Below, piece by piece: positions 10,337 through 21,921 of a stretch of 64,000 nucleotides of DNA. How positions within the stretch are numbered: position 1 is the first letter of the stretch; each line of letters begins with the position of its first letter. The translations under genes were made by a program, and so were the position numbers. Under the pieces are notes generated by a model. The model was not told where the DNA came from and searched no databases. It saw only the letters and a program-made list of their open reading frames with translations. Source of the stretch: Dactylorhiza incarnata (Eukaryota > Streptophyta > Magnoliopsida > Asparagales > Orchidaceae); NCBI GenBank assembly GCA_033032865.1, contig JAWHQI010000328.1:1860001-1924000 (forward strand), in the 5' to 3' direction.

Positions 10337-11422
10337 TTGGAAAATCAGGTTGGACAGCTGGCAAAGATGGTCTCCGAGCGGCCATATGGAGCTCTACCAG
10401 GGAACACAGAGACAAACCCCAGAGAAAATGCCAATGCCATAAACCTTCGCAGCGGCAAAGTGGTAACCTCCACAAAACGGGTTGAGCCCAATGTACATAT
10501 TTCGACACCGACCCCTACACCCTCTTCTTCGTTAGATAATTCGACGAGTATTCCGACTGTGTCGAATGTTTTTTGCCAGTCCCTTCCTTATCCCTCAAAA
10601 ATAAACAACGAGCGAAAGGACGAGCATTATAAAAATTTCTTACAAATTTTAAAACATATCCTCATAAACATTCCTTTCTGCGAGGCACTCTCCCAAATGC
10701 CAAAATACGCGAAATATCTTAAAGAGTTGCTTTCTAATAAAAAGCAACTCGAAGATGTTTCGTGTATTTCCCATAACGCGGAATGCTCAGTTATTCTCCT
10801 TAAAAAATTGCCACCAAAATTGAACGACCCGGGGCGGTTCTCCATCCCGTGCCTCTTCAGCAATATGTTAATAAAGTACGATCTAGCGGACATGGGCGCT
10901 AGCATCAATTTGATGTCTTTCTCCCTTTTCAAAAAACTATATTTGGGCATCCCAAGCCCGACAAAGATGAGTATCCAACTCACGGATCGGTCGGTTAAGT
11001 ACCGGATAGGGGTAGTAGAGGATGTTCTAGTCAAGGTCGACAAGTTTATCTTTCCGGTAGACTTCGTCATCCTGGACATAGAGGAGGGCGCAGTGGTGCC
11101 TATCATTCTCGGTCGCCCCATCCTCGCAACCTCCCGCGTGTTAATCGATGTTAGTAACATTCGCCTCCTCCTTCGGGTCAGAGACGACAAAGTTACTTTA
11201 CATATCAATCCCTCGATGTGGAACTCCCTGTCGAACGATGATTCCAGTTATAACCTAGAACCCACGTTTGAAGAGGAATGTTCTTCGCTTACTGAATTTC
11301 TCTCTTTAGCACTAGATAATTCAGATTTGGCGAATCTATCTTGTCTCGACGACATGCCGATTGATTCGCCATTCGAACCATTCGATTCAGAAGCGTTAAA
11401 ATTTTTTCCATCATATGAATAA
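10337..11422 (+). pseudogene. A1 gag-pol segment with aspartic protease
   Basis: A 361-codon open stretch of what was a longer polyprotein; no true start is implied, since the first codon is TTG. The N-terminal part carries ENQVGQLAKM and the widespread AINLRSGK signature. The protease core is near 10880-11130: ADMGASINLM, with the Asp at 10889-10891 and Met where Thr or Ser is usual, and a C-terminal VPIILGRPIL strand. The retropepsin would cut the Gag-Pol polyprotein. The stop at 11420-11422 separates it from RT. Confidence 0.8.
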
Positions 11423-13150
11423 CCGTCAATCCTCAAACTGAAACAACTCCCAAATAATTTGAAATACGTTTTCCTCGAAAAAGACTTAAAACTTCTAGTT
11501 ATTATCTCTTCCACTTTATGTGATTCGGAGACCTCCGAATTAGTCGAAGTTTTAAACAAGCACCTCCATGCAATTGCATGGCAAATTTCAGATATCAGGG
11601 GAATCAACCCCTCATTCTGCACCACAAAATTTTTCTTGAAGATAACCCCCACAAAATTATTCAACCTCAACGACGCCTGAACCCGAACATGAGGGATGTC
11701 GTTAAGGCTGAGATTATAAAACTCCTTGATGCGGGGATTATCTATCTTATATCCGACAGTACGTCGGTAAGTCTCGTACAAGTCGTCCCCAAATAGGGCG
11801 GTATAACACTCGTGGCCAATGAGAATAACGAATTGATCCCAACTCGTACTGTTACGGGTTGGAGGGTGTGCATGGACTATCAAAAATTAAATGATGCCAC
11901 AAGAAAAGACCACTTCCCGCTACCGTTTATTGATCAAATTCTAGAGCGTCTCTCAGGTCATCCTTTTTATTGCTTTCTTGATGGTCTCTCGGGATTTTTC
12001 CAAATCCCTATTTCCCCCGAAGACCAAGAAAAAACAACTTTTACTTGCCCTTTTGGCACCTTCGCATATCGAAGGATGTCTTTTGACCTCTGCAATGCAC
12101 CAACTATATTCCAAAGATGTATGCTGGCGATATTCGATGAGCTTGTAGAAGATATAATGGAAGTCTTCATGGATGATTTCTCCGTTTTTAGGAACTCTTT
12201 TTAAAATTGCTTGAAAAATTTAGATAGAGTTCTCCAGCGGTGTGAGGAGACGAACTTAGTTTTAAACTGGGAGAAATGCAACTTTATGCTCCGATAGGGT
12301 TTAGTCCTCGGCCATAAGATTTCTTCTAAGGGGATGGAGGTCGATAAAGCCAAAGTCGCCATAATTGAACAGCTTCCCGTACCTTCGAACGTAAAATCTA
12401 TACGAAGTTTTCTCGGCTATGCGGGTTTTTACAGGCACTTTCTCCAAGATTTTTCTAAAATAACGAAACCGCTAACCCACATCCTGGAGAAGGATTCTCC
12501 TTTTATTTTTGTTACCGCCTGCGTAGAGGCATTTAATTATACTAAAAAACAACTTATCAACTCTCCCATTCTGGTGACGCCAGATTGGTCCCTTCCGTTC
12601 GAAATCATGTGCGACGCAAGAGATATTGCAGTAGGAGCCGTACTAGGCCAACACATTAATAAATATTTTCATTCAATCTATTACGCTTCTCGCACGCTCA
12701 CAGCCGCATAGGCTAACTACACGACGACGGAAAAGGAACTTCTTGCCATTGTATTTGCCTTTGATAAGTTCAGTCCCTACGTAACACTTTCAAAAGTAAT
12801 CATTTTTACAGACCAGTCTGCCCTAAAAATATCTTTTGGCTAAAGTAGATGTCAAGCCCCACCTGCTTCGATGGATCCTTCTTTTACAGTAATTTGATTT
12901 AGAGATCCGGGATAAGAAAGGGGCTGAAAATTTGGCAGCCCACCACCTCTCACGTTTAGAACACCCCATCACAGAAATGCTCATCGAACCCGAAATAGAC
13001 GATAGGTTTCCTGAGGAGCGCCTCTTAACTGTAACTAATATAAAAACTTCTTCCACCCTTTGGTTTGCAGATTACGCGAACTATCTAGTCACGCGGGTCC
13101 TTCCAAAAGATTTTTCGACTCCGCAAAAGAAGAAATTCTTTTCTGATTAA
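11423..13150 (+). pseudogene. A1 reverse transcriptase and RNase H, broken
   Basis: Fragments in several frames follow RT order: GWRVCMDYQKLNDATRKDHF (about 11853), FLDGLSGFFQI, and the catalytic box VFMDDFSVF near 12165. Then come LGYAGFYRHF and the RNase H start CDARDIAVGAVLGQ (about 12608). Stops at 12202, 12295 and 12709 and frame changes near 11680-11812 disable it. RT copies element RNA to DNA and RNase H removes the RNA strand. Confidence 0.82.
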
Positions 13151-13415
13151 AAAAACTACTTTTGGGAGGACCCCTTTCTCTTTCGCATCTGCGTGGACCA
13201 AGTAGTGCGGTGATGTGTTTCAAGCGAGGAGGGTGCACAAATTTTGCGGCATTGCCATGAGGGGCCGGCTGGGGGCATTATCAAGCCAACCGGACCGCAC
13301 GGAAAGCGTTAGAGGTGGGCTTTTTTTGGCCCACTCTCTTTAAAGATGCTCACATTTTTGTGAGTAAATGCGATAACTTCCAGCGGTCGGATAACATCTC
13401 TCATCTTGACGAGAT
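13151..13415 (+). pseudogene. A1 integrase N-terminal zinc-finger region
   Basis: Degenerate HHCC-type region with GFFWPTLFKDAH and a K-CDNFQR motif, interrupted by a stop. It ends at the C1 target site GAGAT (13411-13415). The integrase core resumes at 31180. Confidence 0.7.
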
Positions 13416-13689
13416 TGTTAGTTTATATAGGTGTAGTCAATAATACCTAGAGGGGGGGGGGGGTGAATAGGTTCTACTTATTTTTTTTATTTAAGCCTAA
13501 GGTTTCTAGCTGCAGAAAACACAAGCACAGAAAGCACACAAGGATGTATAGAGGTTTCTCAAGACAGGGTGTCTTGAGTAGTCCTCTTTCCCCCTTCACC
13601 TTTCTAACAGTGTGTTAGACAAGGCCACAAACTTCAAACTCGGCTCCTTGAGCTTACACCACAAGTTCCTCAGAACTTCTCAGATCCAG

Positions 13690-13842
13690 AGTGATCCTAC
13701 CTCAGGCACAGCAGCCTTACACTCAGACCCAACAACCCTACACCTCAGGCACAGCAGCCCTACACTCAGGCTCAACAACCCCACACCTCAAGCACAGCAG
13801 CCCTACACTCAGGCTCAACAGCAGCCCTACAACTCAGAGTTA
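13690..13842 (-). repeat. C1 LTR minisatellite
   Basis: Tandem units containing CAGCAGCCCTACACTCAGGC and close variants, about five copies. The same block is at about 30096-30248 in the other LTR. Open Gln/Pro/Thr-rich frames across it are artefacts. Confidence 0.75.
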
Positions 13843-14276
13843 TGAACTCCTACCACTCAGAAATCCCACAGATTTCCTACCTCAGACCTATCAAGAGGTC
13901 CTACCACTCAAGCTGTCAACATAGCTTTACACACAGGCTCAACAGCCTTTTTCTCAGGCAACAATGCCTTACAAAAATATAATAGAGTTTGAGTTGAACA
14001 CAGAGGACAAAAGGATTACTCTTAGGTCTTCTGAGTCCTTTCTTCAGATCTGAAAACAGCAGCTTCAGATTTGTATCACTTTGATCTTCTTCTTCAGCCA
14101 AGCAAAAGATCAACTTGCCCTTCCTGAGTTGGTACAGGAAGAGCTATCTAATCTCCCTTTGAAGATTAACTTCAGCAGCAGAGAATGACTTCAATAGGCT
14201 GAATCGCGAATGCTCGATTGCGGCGTATAGTAAAAGCTTCAATAGAACAATTGTTGTTGTTGTGCCCTAGCATCTC

Positions 14277-14284
14277 CTTTTATA
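14277..14284 (-). promoter_or_regulatory. TATA box in C1 3' LTR
   Basis: Minus-strand TATAAAAG. The GTCTCAGC/GCTGAGAC inverted repeats lie about 120-290 bp upstream on the minus strand. Confidence 0.65.
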
Positions 14285-14405
14285 CCTCCATAGGGCTTCA
14301 ACGGCTATATCGATCCTCCTGACACGGTATGGGGCTGATTGGACTTTCTTTTCCCTCTCAGAAGTCTTTTGCGCCAAAAGTTGATCCCGTCAAAACATTT
14401 GGATC

Positions 14406-14568
14406 TGTCTCAGCGGTTGGGCTGAGACAGCATCCAGTCTCAGCGGTTGGGCTGAGACAGCATCCAGTCTCAGCGGCAGCTCCAGTCCCCTTCTCAGCGG
14501 TTGTTCCAGTCTTCTTCTCAGTGGACCCGCTGAGACGGCTCCTCGTCTCAGCGGTTATGCTGAGACAG
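14406..14568 (-). repeat. C1 U3 array of GTCTCAGC...GCTGAGAC inverted repeats
   Basis: At least three hairpin-like units with arms GTCTCAGC and GCTGAGAC and a 6-bp spacer (for example 14406-14429 and 14437-14458), plus half-units. The other LTR carries them at about 30812-30995. The same motif recurs upstream of the internal 3' ORF (18086-18111). Confidence 0.8.
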
Positions 14569-14746
14569 ATCTTCATCTCCTTGTGGATGATTCCTTCTTG
14601 TCTAAGGCCATGTTTGGCCCTTCCTTTTGAGTTACCTGTGCCTGTATATTCTACACAAGTGTAGCTTTGTTAAATACAATATATCCTTAGCATTAAGAGT
14701 GATGCCTCTTCCAATCAAGGTTATATTGAGGACAATATACCCAACA

Positions 14747-15369
14747 ATCTCCCCCTATTTGAAGAAGGCAGAACATCCCCAATGCTAAGGTCCATTAACA
14801 ATAAAAATCTTATCACAGAAACAAAATGATCTTATAGAAAGTGATCTGTGAAGCATAGGACCTAACATTCTAAGCATAAGCATGAGTATAATCATGAGTA
14901 TAAGCTTTAGCATAAGCATCAGCATAAGCATAAGCATTAGCTCTTTCTTCCCTTTCTCCAGCATTGGTACTGGACCTATCTCCCCCTTTCTGCCTTGTTC
15001 AACCTTAACTTACTATCCCATTAACTTGCTATGTATAGAGGGATAACATCTATAGATCCCTTTGGATCAATCTATAGGCTAACCTGTACACTTTTATCAT
15101 GTGCTAGCTACCCCTCAACTAAGTAAGGAATTTACTCTCCCTTAATTGGAGAGCTATTTCCTGTAATAGCCGAGCCATTGCAATCTGAACACTCCATTTA
15201 AACTTCTGAATACTAGAGATAAAAAGTACATATCAATAGTAACAAACACGATATTATGATCAGAATATGAAATGTCATTTCACTTCAACTGTTTAGTACA
15301 GATATATAAAGGAAAATTCAACTAATAGTTGTTCATTCAATCCAAACCAAAATGTCAAGTCTGGTTGTT
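14747..15369 (-). other. C1 PPT and 3' untranslated region
   Basis: Minus-strand GCCTTCTTCAAATAGGGGGA followed by GAT abuts the LTR and is a strong Sirevirus-type PPT. The rest is AT-rich and non-coding. At about 14873-14942 there is a simple-sequence patch of AGCATAAGCAT variants. Confidence 0.75.
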
Positions 15370-17878
15370 CTAAGATTGAACCTTGGAAGAGCTTCCTCCA
15401 TCTGTAGACTTTCGTTTCCTAGCTTCAGCAGCAGCCTTGATATGTTCCTTTACTTTGAAGTACATAAATGGCTTGGGAAGATATCTGGAGGGAATTCTTA
15501 GAGGAGTTTCCCTTCTTACCATATTTTCTTTGATAATCCTCTCCCTTAAAGATTCCCTTTCAAGATGTTTGATCCACTCAGCAGCTGAATAGACATGGTC
15601 AATGTCTTTCATTGGATTTCCATGGCTTACCCAGGTATTGACAACAATTGTTTCCAACTCCAGATTGTCATCTTCATGGAGTGCATCCTCTAATCTTTCC
15701 ATTCTCTTCTGAGCCATGTATTCTTCAGCAGTTTGAATACCTTCTACCCTTCTCCTCTTTGTTGCTCTCTCATCAGCAATTAGATTTGATTGACTTTGGA
15801 AGTCAAAGTCTTCATCTCTGCTAGGGTTCAGAATTGGCAGATTCAAGGCAATTCGTGTTCCTTGCAGCACTTTTAAGCTTGACTCCCATTGATTGTCAGT
15901 GACTTTTCTGGCCATGGTAAGGATATTGTCTTGAATAGCCCTGGAAGCATTGTTTACCACTTCGACCATTTGCTTGCTGGCTTCTTCTTGATTGGATAGT
16001 ATCAGTTTGTGAGAGGACTCCATGTCGTTATATAACTATATGTGTGCTCCTTTCATCTTAGCATGTAGATTGGTAATCTTCTCCTCTCTTTCTTTGCTAT
16101 GTTCCACGATTTTCTTCTCAATTTCAGAATGTTGATCCAATATGGATTGAGAGAGAGTCTATAAGGGCTATCCACGTCATCCAAAATATGTTCCTTTGCC
16201 TTGTCAATGTGGGACTTGACTTGGCTGCTTGATGTGTTGACCACTTGTGCCATCCTTGTCACTGCATTTTCCTAGACATTTTGATTTATGTAAAGGTGAT
16301 TCTTTACATATGTGATGTCCTTTGTAGAATCCCCTTGATGGTCTGCAATATCCTTCAGAACTGTGTGCTGGGTTGCAACAGTATTTTTGTCCATTTCAAA
16401 CCATCTTGTCATCTACAGAAGGATATGATCTGATGCAGTTTTGACATCATTAACTTGGGCATTGAGCTCAGTTCTCACTTCAGCCACTCTTGAGTCCATT
16501 CTCTGCTCACTAGCCTGAATTTCCTGAGACAATGCAGCTTTTGTTGTATGCAATTCATTCCTTATCTGAGTAGATGCATCCTGAATCTTTTCAGCAACAA
16601 TCTCTTTCATAGACAACATCTGACCCTCAATTATTGTTTGTATTGAGTTTATCAGGTCAGATGTGTCCGGAGCTGCAACTGTCCTTTCCTGGGGTAATTC
16701 CTTTTCCATCATCTCTTCAGCTCTACTATGAGCATTAGCCCTCTCATGATGAGGGATCTGCTCCCCCTCAGATGGGGCATTGGGTGATCCCATTTCCTGC
16801 TGATGTCCTCCCTCACTAGCATACCCACCTCCTCCTTCATAGGCAGAGCTATGCCCCCCTCACTTGGGGCATCCTCAGGAGGAGAGTTTTGTCTAAGATC
16901 ACCATGGATAGGTGAGTTGGGAATTTCATTTTCGTCATGATGAATAGTAGGATCAACATTCATCTGGGTTTGCTCAGGATTGGGCACAACACTTCCTTGG
17001 GGCTCCTCATTTGTCCTGGGGATTCCTTCATTATCAATGTTCATTGGGTTGCTGGCGGATCTATGATCAGACCCATGACTATCTTCATTTTCAGATTCAG
17101 CTGACTTTGAGGATGACTTTGATGTCTGCTGGGATACTTCTTTCTTCTTTTCCTTTGCCACAGATGGCTGGCTCATAGGGAGCACCATGGAGAATCTATC
17201 CAGAGTCTTAATGTCCATTCTTTTGAGGTAATGGAGATTGGACCCCTTGGAGTTTGCAAAGGTCTCTGAATAACTATTCTGTAGGTACAGAGATAGTATT
17301 CTTCCCATATTGGGGGCTGGTAGGGATTCCTTTATCCTTTGAAAGATGACTTCTCCCCATGATGTTCTCTTGGACAGAATTATCCTTGTCATTAATTCAA
17401 ACATGAACTGTGAGACAGTGTCATGTGAACCAGGCTTGCATAGGATAGCTTTGCCCACAACATCAGACAACAGCTTCCCCTGTTGATTGAAGAACTTCCT
17501 CCTTAGACAACTGGTCTTAGTTTCACTGTATCCTGTCCACTTTAGGGCAGTCCGCTTGTCCTTTTCAGATATCCATTCCTCTTCAGTTTTATTGCAGGGA
17601 GTTAATTTTAGCCCCTTCTCCAACCTTTTAGCAGTAATCTTAATCTTCTCACCTCCTATCTTGGACATCAGGATGGTTTTGGATGGAGACAGTTTGACAT
17701 GGTTGAACCATTCCAGAACTTCAGCTTTGAGAATGCAGCATGGTTCAGACAGCATGTGCTCCAGATCTTGAGCTTCCAATAGATGAATCACGTGTCGAAT
17801 TTCTTCTGAGGCATGAGAGAATCCACCTCTTACGATTTCGTAGCCCTCCAGGAGATCTTTCGAGCTTTTTGGCGCCAT
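15370..17878 (-). pseudogene. C1 large 3' ORF (Sirevirus accessory ORF), frameshifted
   Basis: ATG at 17878 opens 389 codons. The frame then shifts near 16793 into a coiled-coil segment (16793-16413, continuing past stops to 16053), and shifts again into the C-terminal part (16023-15370). The N-terminal 230 residues form a globular region with RGGF, KIGGEKIKI and KAILCKPGSHD motifs, also present in the C2 ORF at 41717. An acidic Ser/Pro linker, heptad-like coiled coil and a basic Lys/Arg/Ser tail follow. The C-terminal SAEWIKHLE motif matches SAEWQKHLK in C2. I see no signal peptide or membrane segment, so I do not call it an envelope protein. Position equals the env-like ORF of SIRE-type elements. 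A plant-transposon-protein fold is possible but untested. Confidence 0.7.
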
Positions 17879-17975
17879 GGAAGCAGAGAATCGATGCGCT
17901 GAGACGGGAGAGAAGATGAATCATCTCGACGGCTAAGGGTTTGGCTTTGTGATTTATTTTAGGTTACAGTGTATC

Positions 17976-17983
17976 TATTTATA
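17976..17983 (-). promoter_or_regulatory. Internal TATA box upstream of the C1 3' ORF
   Basis: Minus-strand TATAAATA in CTATAAATAGA, 105 bp before the ATG at 17878. C2 has the same CTATAAATAGA 115 bp before its homologous ATG. This suggests a separate transcript for the ORF. Confidence 0.55.
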
Positions 17984-18375
17984 GATTTTTAGTTTTGATT
18001 TTATTAACCCAAGGCTTTTAGACTTAATTACCTTATTGTGTTAACGGGTTTTGTGTTAATTATCAGGTTTCATATTTAACATACCCCGTCTCAGCGGTTC
18101 AGCTGAGACGGAGACTTAGGCCGCTGGGATAGTAAAGTGTCAACCGCTGGGACAGTTTGCTCGTCTCAGCGGTTCAGCTTGGATTTTTCTCAACTGATTC
18201 AGCTGAACATGCTCCTGCATTTTAGCTGATCATAGGGTTTTGATCTAATGTAGATATTGTGGCTTAAGGTGAGTCCTAGTCATGTCACTAAGTTGTGGTG
18301 TTCAGTAATATAAGGTTTTTCAATTTATCATTCATAATTAACAATTGTGACAGCTAATACTCAAACATTTTAGGA
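17984..18375 (-). promoter_or_regulatory. C1 pol-to-3'ORF spacer with U3-like inverted repeats
   Basis: No ORF. It contains a perfect 10-bp inverted repeat CCGTCTCAGC / GCTGAGACGG (18086-18111) and a further half-site near 18162-18180. These are the same motif as in the LTR U3, and they sit upstream of the internal TATA box. Confidence 0.55.
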
Positions 18376-20200
18376 CTATTCTATACTGAGCATGCCAAGA
18401 TCAATTTTAAATGCATCGAACTTAGATTCATCCAGTGGCTTTGTAAAGATATCAGCTACCTGTTTGTCAGTGGGGACAAATTCAAGACAGATATCTTTAC
18501 ATTCTACATGTTCCCTAATAAAATGATATCTAATCTCTATATGCTTAGTCCTCCTATGAGAGACAGGATTTTTAGCAATAGAGATTGCACTGGATGAGTC
18601 ACAATATAAAGGAGATTCCCTTACCTTGAGATTGTAATCCTCCAGCTGATGTTGTGTGCAAAGTAGGTGTGCACAACAGCTACCTGCAGCAATGTTCTAA
18701 GACTCAGCTATGGATATGGCCACACTGGTTTGTTTCTTGCTGCTCCAAGATATCAGTCTTCTCCCTAGGAATTGACAAGTGCCACTTGCACTCTTCCTGT
18801 CTTCTTTGCAACCTGCAAAATCTGCATCTGAAAAGCCTGTTAGTTCAAAATCATTGTTCTTAGGGTACCAAAGGCCAAGATGCAAGCTGCCCTTAAGGTA
18901 TCTCAGAATCCTCTTCACAGAGGTGTAGTGAGATTCCTTAGGACAGGCTTGATACCTAGCACAAACACATGTAGCATACATAATGTCTGGCCTACTAGCA
19001 GTCAAGTACAATAGGGATCCAATGATGCATCTGTATATGGACTCATCAAAGGCCTTTCCCTTTTCATCCTTGTCTAATGATACATTGGACCCCATGGGCG
19101 TTCTCATGGTGGAGGCTGATTCCATCCCAAATTTCTTGATGAGTTCCTTAGTGTACTTGGTCTGGGAGATGAAAATTCCATCATCAGTCTGTTTCACTTG
19201 GAGCCCAAGGAAATATTTGAGCTCACCCATACTGCTCATTTCAAACTCCCCCTGCATTAGATTTGTAAATCTCTTGCAGAGGTTGTCATCAGTAGACCCA
19301 AAGATTATGTCATCAACATAAATTTGGACTAAGAGACACTTGCCCCTTATTTCCCTAAGAAACAATGTGCTATCAATCTTTCCCCTCATGAACTTGTTCT
19401 TGAGAAGAAAGTTGGACAAAGTCTCATACCAAGCTCTTGGAGCTTGCTTGAGACCACATAGTGCTTTCCTAAGAAGATAAACATGAGAAGTTAGGGTTAG
19501 ATGCACAAAACCTGAGCGTTGTTCAACATATACCTCTTCCTTCAAGTCTCCATTGAGAAATGCTGATTTGACATCCATCTGGTAGACTTTGAACCCCTTG
19601 TGGGCAGCATAGGCAAGGAATAGCCTAATTGCTTCCAACCTAGCAACTGGTGCAAAGGTTTGATCAAAGTCTATACCTTCCTCTTGCCTGTATCCTTTGG
19701 CTACTAATCTGGCCTTGTTCTTGATGATTGTACCATTCTCATCAAGCTTGTTCCTGTATACCCATTTAGTGCCAATCATATTGTGTCCCTGAGGTCTAGG
19801 CACTAGCTTCCATACTTTGCATCTCTTGAATTGTAGGAGCTCTTCCTGCATTGCTTCAATCCAGAAAGTGTCTTGATTGGCCTCTTCAAACTTCTTGGGC
19901 TCCATTTGAGAAAGGAAGCTCAACAATAGTGCTTCATTATGAGCTCTGCTTCTTGTCAATATGCCTTGGGTATGATCTCCAATTATTAGATCTCTTGGAT
20001 GATCTCTCAGGTGCCTTGCAGCAGAAGGAAGAGGGTCCTCTGGTTGTTGTGTTTGTTCCACTGGATCAGCTATGACTTCACCATCTTGTACCTCTTCTTC
20101 TTCTGGAATTGCAGCAGCTGTTTGTGTTTTGCTGCTGCTGGGCTTGTCATGGACATTCAGCTCATTCATCCCTTCTTCATTTCTTGCCAAAATAGAAGAA
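18376..20200 (-). pseudogene. C1 reverse transcriptase and RNase H
   Basis: Ty1/copia RT with [51 protein letters not shown] and an intact [10 protein letters not shown] box (about 19305-19335). RNase H follows ([27 protein letters not shown]). An in-frame stop near 18697 interrupts RNase H; the frame then goes on to the conserved ADIFTKPL end and a TAG at 18376-18378. Upstream it joins the integrase across N2. Apart from the stop the RT is well preserved. Confidence 0.88.
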
Positions 20201-20399
20201 TGATAGTGCATTATTTATAGTTATTTTTATATAGTATTTTAGTAGTAATTAATTAGTTTTTATATAATTTTAATTTAATATATATCTAATTTGCTTTGTT
20301 TTATATTTTCAGGGACTTTGGGGCTGCTAATAGCAATTTCAAGCACATAGCCGTGTTCAGGGGAAATTCTGGAGCATTTCTGCAAAAACCCTCAATACA

Positions 20400-20866
20400 C
20401 GCCCCAGGTCACGGGCGTGACCTAGGGGCGTGACCATGGCCACGACCGTGTATCGCTTTCAGCTCACAGAACTCGCTGCCACGTCAGATTAAAGTTACAC
20501 GCCCCAGGTCACGGGCGTGACCGGGGGCGTGACCTTCAAGTCACGGGCGTGACTCGCCCAACAAGCATTCAATTCAAGCAGTTTCTGCCGCCGAGTCGTT
20601 CCAGCTTACACGCCCTTGGTCACGGGCGTGACCGAGGCCGTGCCCTCTCCCTCAACTGCCAAATTAACTCCAGATCGCGCCGTTTCCCGCCGTTTCCTGA
20701 CTCGGTCAAGACACGCCCTAGGTCACGGGCGTGACCTAGGCCGTGACCCGTCGAGATGATCAATTTTGGCGGTTTTTCTTCCCCAACGTTCCCGGGCTTT
20801 CAAGACGCAATTACGCAGCTTACACGCCCTTGGTCACGGGCGTGACCAAGGGCGTGACTCAGCAAT
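20400..20866 (+). repeat. N2 U3 array of GGTCACG..CGTGACC inverted repeats
   Basis: Five or more copies of GGTCACGGGCGTGACC or close forms (for example 20407-20422 and 20832-20847), each followed by a partner GGGCGTGACC. They end just before the TATA box. Repeated at about 24488-24954 in the 3' LTR. Confidence 0.85.
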
Positions 20867-20874
20867 TTTCTGCC

Positions 20875-20882
20875 TATAAAAG
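20875..20882 (+). promoter_or_regulatory. TATA box in N2 5' LTR
   Basis: TATAAAAG in GCCTATAAAAGCC. Equivalent at 24963-24970 in the 3' LTR. Confidence 0.7.
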
Positions 20883-21762
20883 CCAGCTGCTGCCAAAGTG
20901 ATGGGCATCCAGGCCATGCTTAGTTTGGATCGTTTCTAGTATAGTTTTTCTGCATTTTTCTTAGTGTAACTTTATTTTATGTCTTGTCTTTTTTAATTCC
21001 TAGCTTAGATCTACTTTACATGCAATTGTACTTTTCTTTACTTAGAAATAAAAATAACTTTCTTCTCAATTATGTTTTGTTAATTTTCATAGTATTTGGT
21101 CGGATGAATTCTTAAGCTTTTATCTTTTCAAAATCTCTTATTCATAGTTTAGTTTGGAAAACTAAGATTTACCGTTGATTTGCAATTTTTGGTTTCATAT
21201 TTCTAGGGTATGATAATCAAGTTTGATCCGTATTTTAGTGTATCGAGAGATCCGTAAATACGGGTAGATCGCTCATCGGTAAAAAGAGTTGTATGCATTC
21301 CTCGAGAGAGGGTGACGCAAATCTTCCGGATTGGAGTCAAATCCAATAGTGGGGCTCACCGCATAAAGCAAGCTTAGGGGTTTCGACTGGCCGAGGGGTC
21401 TTAATCGATCAACCTAAGGTTAGGTGGTAGTTCTCTCGAGAGAGGTTCTATCATATTTTGGGAACCTCCACGGTCAAGTTTATCTAAATCGATTTCTTTT
21501 GAATTCTAGATTTACAAAACATTTCACTTAAGAATGATTCCCGATCAAATGTTTCTTTTCTTCTAATTATTTTCAAAACTCTATTTTACTGCCGATAAAA
21601 TAATAATAATTTGCGTGAGTAGAAGTAATCAACAGACCCGTGGAATACGACACTTGATATTTATTTGTTTTGAATATCCTATGCTATGAATGATAGGTGC
21701 TCTTGCCTATAGTTCGTAGAATTTGGAGAAAATTATTTACATCCTAAATTTTAGCTATCAAG

Positions 21763-21784
21763 TTTTTGGCGCCGTTGCCGGGGA
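21763..21784 (+). other. N2 primer-binding site
   Basis: TTTTTGGCGCCGTTGCCGGG starts two bases after the LTR. It differs from the A1 PBS by one base. Confidence 0.85.
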
Positions 21785-21921
21785 AATATATTTGTTGATA
21801 TTTTGAAAGCGTGAATTTTATTACTTTTATCAATCTCTTTCTCCGCCCCCATTTCTCCTTTTGATTTATTTTCAAATTTCATTCTATTAAGTGACGGTTG
21901 TTCATTTATCTTTCTTCAAAA

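Larger units (their letters stand above)
13416..14746 (-). repeat. C1 3' LTR
   Basis: A 1331-bp LTR; on the + strand it runs TGTTAGTTTA to ATACCCAACA. It matches 29823-31174 closely. Near its U5 end is the Sirevirus-typical CCTAGAGGGGGGG...TGAATAGG (13448 onward), where G-run length differs between copies. Confidence 0.92.
20201..21760 (+). repeat. N2 5' LTR
   Basis: 1560 bp, TGATAGTGCA to TTAGCTATCA, the same length as its partner. It includes the U3 inverted-repeat array, TATA box and a U5 block shared with A1 and A3. Confidence 0.95.

Noticed and set aside
13612..13924. Gln/Pro/Thr-rich open frames in the C1 LTR (and 30018-30459)
   Set aside because: Products of the LTR minisatellite, present in both LTRs, without start context or domain.
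15370..17878. Calling the C1/C2 3' ORF an envelope gene
   Set aside because: No signal peptide, fusion peptide or membrane helix is visible; only its position resembles env-like ORFs of SIRE elements.
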